Source: Psoroptes ovis
Lineage: Eukaryota > Arthropoda > Arachnida > Sarcoptiformes > Psoroptidae
Direction of reading: 5' to 3'
Assembly: GCA_002943765.1 (NCBI GenBank)
Contig: PQWQ01000010.1
Span: 1,428,501-1,492,500 of the forward strand
Length of the DNA: 64,000 bases
Under the pieces are notes generated by a model. That model searched no databases. It was not told where the DNA came from and saw only the letters and a list, made by a program, of their open reading frames with translations. Positions 59,795-64,000 of this stretch are shown piece after piece. Both the position numbers and the translations under genes were made by a program. Each line of letters opens with the position of its first letter. Position 1 is the first letter of the stretch.

Positions 59795-62700
59795 TTTCAT
59801 TTCATTTCATCAATTTGATCATTGTACCTTCATTACATTCATTCATTCATTCATTCATTCAAATTGAACATTGTACAAATTGAATTTTCTCTAATTTGGT
59901 CTGCAAAAAAAAAATTTATTTTTAGGGAATAAAAAAATAAAAATAAAAAAATTAGAAAAAATCGAAAAATAGAAATAAATGTATTTTTACCTTGGTTTCA
60001 TTTTTTCAATTTTTCATTTCATTCAATTTCTATGGGTTTTTTCTCATATTTCTCATACTTATACTAAGATCTCCATTTGTTTGGTCCACATGGAACAACG
60101 AATATTTCGATTGTTCGATTTCTTATTTTTCATTTCGACCCAAGTATGGACCCTGAGTTGTTTGACCAAAAATTTGCCCTATTTTCTTCGGTCAGAATAG
60201 GGCGAGCATTGAGCATTGGTGAATGGTGAAAATTCTTTTGTTCCCGAAAAATGAACGAGAACCAAGGATGGTAAGACCAAGCGAAATAGAGTGACGACCA
60301 GAGAGAAAAGAAGAGATGTTGGTGGATGATGAACTAGAATTTTCAGCAAAAAATAAGAAGAAAATCTCCAAGGATTCATTATTGGAAATGAATGATTGAA
60401 CGAAATGAATGAATTCTATGAATGTTTTCTTTTTTTTTTATGAATCGAGAATCAAAGAAAAAGTTGAAAGTTGAATGAAATGAAGAAATGAATTGCATGA
60501 AATCAATAATAATTGTAATTGTGTGATTGTACTGCTAATAATAATCGATAACTTTTAACCAATTTTCTTTCTTCATCTATTTTCTTACTAAAAGTAAGTA
60601 AGAAATAAATAATAAAAAAATAAATTTCATTCAAGAACAAATGAATGAACCATAATACATTATTATTAATACTTTGGTTCAATTTCAAATTGGAATTGCA
60701 TTGAATTGCATTACAATTTACGATGATATTTACATCATCATCATCATTTCAATTTACAATTAACCATCAATGATAGCTTCAATCATAATGATTATTATGA
60801 TCAATAATCATCATTGAAATAAGTTGGAATATTTACTCAAAATACATAATGCGCATTCCGATAATTTGTTGTTTCGAGTTTGAGGAGCATTTTCGATGAT
60901 TTTTCGTGTGTTTTTTCCGTAAATTTTTTGGATTTATGTGTATAAGCGGGTATGAGGATGTGTCCTGTGATATATTCGGTCCGAATATATCGAAGAAATT
61001 TTACAATCAATTACTATTATTTACATTTAAAATGTTATAATCATAATTATTAAGATTATTATTATTATTATGACGATTATCAAATAAATGTAACAAGATG
61101 AAAAAACATTAATTTCAAATGATTAAATCGACTTTTGTATTGATTTTTTTTCTTCATTTTGCTTTGCTTTGCTTTGCTTTCTTCATTTATTTATTTGTAT
61201 TTTTTTCAGTTGGTCCATTGTTCATTCATTATAATTCATTCATTCATTGATTCATTTGTTAATTTTATTTAATTTTCATGTTCATTCGTTTATTTTATTT
61301 TATTTTATTTTTTTGGTTCAAATAATTATTATTTCATCATCATTATAATCATCATCATCATTATTATTATAATTATTATTATTATTATTAATGATAATGA
61401 TGATGATGATGATCAATCAATAATTGTATTATTGAATTTGAATTATTTGATAATTATTTTGTAATTACTGAATCTATTCTGTACCCTGTAATTCACATTG
61501 AATTATTATTGTTTGTTTGTTGTTTGTTATAATAAACTTTTCGAGACAAAATAATGAAGAAGATTGTCAAATAATTATCGTCATTATTTTAATTTCGATT
61601 CATCAATAATCCTCGATTTCATAGATGCTCATAGACAAAAACACACCCGTAACCATTACATACACCTGTGCAAATAGAAATGATAATTTGAATTGCAAAA
61701 TTTTCTTCTCGAATTCTGGCTAAATGCCGTTTGATTGCGGTCAAATTACTGATAATCGATGTGAACATCATCATTGGTTGAGAATAGGATTTCATTTCTA
61801 AAAAATCGTAATTCGATTGATTGATTAAACAAATTGGTTCGAGCACAGAAACAAAACCAAAAATGAACATGGCTTCATAAAATAAAATGTTCATTTCAAA
61901 ATAAATTTTCCTCTCTGAAAATAAATAAATATTTATGATCAAACATGATGAAAACATTTCAGTTCAAACAAAAAAAAAATAAAAATAAAAATAAATGAAT
62001 GCCAATAATAGAAATATACATTGAAAAAAACCGTAGACTTTTGGTCCAACAAAATTCAAAGGAAAAAAAATAAAGAAATTATACCCTAAATATCCGAAAT
62101 TATAACATATTGAAAATGAAAATGTTAACGTTCACAAAGGACCACCGACCAAATAGGTCCAACCAAACAGGACCAAAGAGGTCCAATAACGAAACACAGA
62201 GAAGTCTACAGAAAAATGTTTGAACAAATATAAAATATATGTTTGAATCAATAAAATAATCACGTTTCAAATTTTTTTTTTTCATTTTCATTTTTCATTT
62301 CATTTCATTTTTCGTTTCTTCATTTGTTCATTCGTGTGTTTGTGTGTATATTTAAAATATTAATTCGTTTGTGTGTTTATTTTCGAATGAAAGAAAATAT
62401 GTATGTTGATGTAAACATACATACAAATACAACATACAAATAATTCAATTCTTATTTATTTATTCTTATCATATCTCTCTGAGTTCTCTTTTTCTCTTGA
62501 ATACAATTCAATTAAATTCAATTTCAAATTGAATTGAACTGAACACACAGTACGACGAATGAATCGATGGAATTCATAAAGAATTTCGGTCAATTCTCGG
62601 TACACATTAAAACAACAAAAAAAAAAAAAAAAAAAAAAATATTCTGGACCTTCCAATTGATTTCTTCTTTTCTCGCTTTACGAATTCTTTCATCGAATTA

Positions 62701-64000
62701 TTATAACATCATGAGTGTATTTGTTTTTTTTTTTTTGGTGAACCGGCCTTTTGGGACAACTAAAATGGAGTACTAAATGTAGTGCCGAAAAAACCAACTG
62801 GTCAACACAAACATGAAACAGCCGGGACCATCGGGTAATTTCGATCAATTTTACGGTCAATTTTGACCGATTCTTTGACCATGTGTTTTTTTTCGCTTTG
62901 AAAGTATGAATTCATTTTGTATTTCTTCGGTTTTTCATTCTGCAAATTGATTTTGATTGGAAAGCATCCTTTTACAGTTTGAAATGTGTGTGTGTGTGTG
63001 CGTGTTTTCATATTTTTCGTTTCTCTCATTTTTTCCCTGGGTTCGTAATTTACCAAATTGGCCTGAAAAATAAACGAGTGAATGTAGGTGTGATTCATTT
63101 GAAAAAAAAAACTTTGAAAACAAACAAATATACGCCCATTAATGGCGTGAAATTTGCCAAAATATTCAAAAAAATGAAAACTATTTAATTCATATTCAGA
63201 ATTGATCATTTTGACCATTCAAATGTTCTATTAAAATGATCAAAAATCTGTGATCAAATTAATCATTGTACTTGAATATTGTTTGAAAATAACTGTGAAG
63301 ATTTGAGAGTTCTGATCTTTTACGCTTTCTTTTTAGTTTAAACCTCTTATTTCTTATACTTATAAATTTTCCTTGGTACATTATGGTAAATCACTTGAAA
63401 TTTGATTGCAGCATTTAATAAATATTCCAGCACAAACGGAAAAAATTTCAACAAAAAACAGCTGTTTTTTCTCCCAAAGACAATCGGGGAGAGAGAGAGA
63501 TGAATCATATAAGAAACTTCATAAGAAAAAACACTAAAGACAATAAAAAGATGCAAATATAGAGCGAAAAATCTACACATACAAAAATACCATTCAAACA
63601 AAAGACAAGTGGACACATTTTAGTTCCTTCTCAATGTTTTTTCAAGAAACATTTTCCACAATACAACACAAAATGTCATACTATAAATCTTGATATCTTT
63701 GAATCAACTTTGATCAAATGTTCTTAGTTTTTTTTTCTATATGGGTTTTCCTCTAAGAATGTGAAGAAGAAAAAAAATTGTCGCAAAATGTCTACGAATA
63801 ATGACAATAATCAACAATAATAATAATAATATTAATGAGAACATTTAGTTTATTAGTTAGTTCAGTTAGTTACTTTGAACTTGATTAAACTTGTTAATAT
63901 TTATTTTTTATTTTAGTTTTATTTTTTATTTTCTTCCATTTATTTTGATGATATTTAAAAGTAAAGTTTATTTTTTTTTCTGTATAAATTGAGAGACGTA

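Larger units (their letters stand above)
54542..64000. other. Non-coding A+T-rich sequence
   Basis: No recognised gene. CA/TG microsatellites lie near 54,643-54,660 and 54,712-54,727. Poly-A runs lie near 56,305-56,326 and at 62,617-62,639. A TTTGC run lies near 61,155-61,180. A degenerate GGACCAA/AGGTCCAA repeat is at 62,135-62,190, and a 21-bp tandem pair lies around 57,562-57,603. The 138-codon minus-strand frame at 62,802-63,218 crosses a CA microsatellite (His-Thr run) and is treated as chance. A+T-rich flanks continue to the end. Confidence 0.5.

Noticed and set aside
62802..63218. 138-codon minus-strand frame
   Set aside because: Crosses a CA microsatellite that yields His-Thr repeats; the rest has no recognisable motif.
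1..64000. tRNA genes, rRNA genes or CRISPR arrays
   Set aside because: No complete cloverleaf or ribosomal RNA sequence was seen. Repeats present are microsatellites or short tandem duplications without spacer structure.

Overview
The window reads as nuclear DNA of an arthropod-like eukaryote: strongly A+T-rich, full of ATG/CAT, ATTC and CA/GA microsatellites and long A or T runs, with no bacterial-style gene packing. The style recalls sarcoptiform mites such as Dermatophagoides, but that is an impression, not a sequence match. No conserved host protein-coding gene could be recognised. Nearly all short open frames look like chance products of A+T-rich or low-complexity DNA. The non-repeat part is best read as intergenic or intronic sequence.

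Layout. 1-36,442 is mostly anonymous A+T-rich sequence with microsatellites and three short mariner-like MITE copies (20,275; 29,616; 30,918). 36,443-37,835 is a large inverted repeat: two arms of about 580 bp, near-identical by eye, around a 224-bp centre. A 97-codon frame with a CxxC...CxxCC pattern starts in the left arm and ends at the first base of the right arm. 37,836-44,264 is again anonymous, with a possible untranslated first exon near 43.1-43.5 kb.

44,265-54,536 carries the two clear protein-coding loci, both full-length Ty3/Gypsy-type LTR retrotransposons on the minus strand and about 1 kb apart. Element 1 (44,265-48,847) has 272-bp LTRs, one uninterrupted 1298-codon gag-pol frame, a Leu-tRNA-like primer site and a polypurine tract. 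Element 2 (49,858-54,536) has 168-bp LTRs, a separate gag, and a pol in the -1 frame reached through an A AAU UUU heptamer directly before the gag stop. By eye the two LTRs of each element are identical and each element has a target-site duplication, so both insertions look very recent and possibly active. 54,542-64,000 is anonymous sequence with microsatellites, short tandem repeats and one GC-richer open block.

The most unusual items are: the long hairpin-forming inverted repeat; the tRNA-Leu-like D-arm and T-loop sequences flanking the primer site of element 1; the 38-bp palindrome centred on the TATA box in that LTR; and the BEL/Pao-like Gag joined to a Gypsy-type Pol in element 2, which also lacks an ordinary tRNA primer site.
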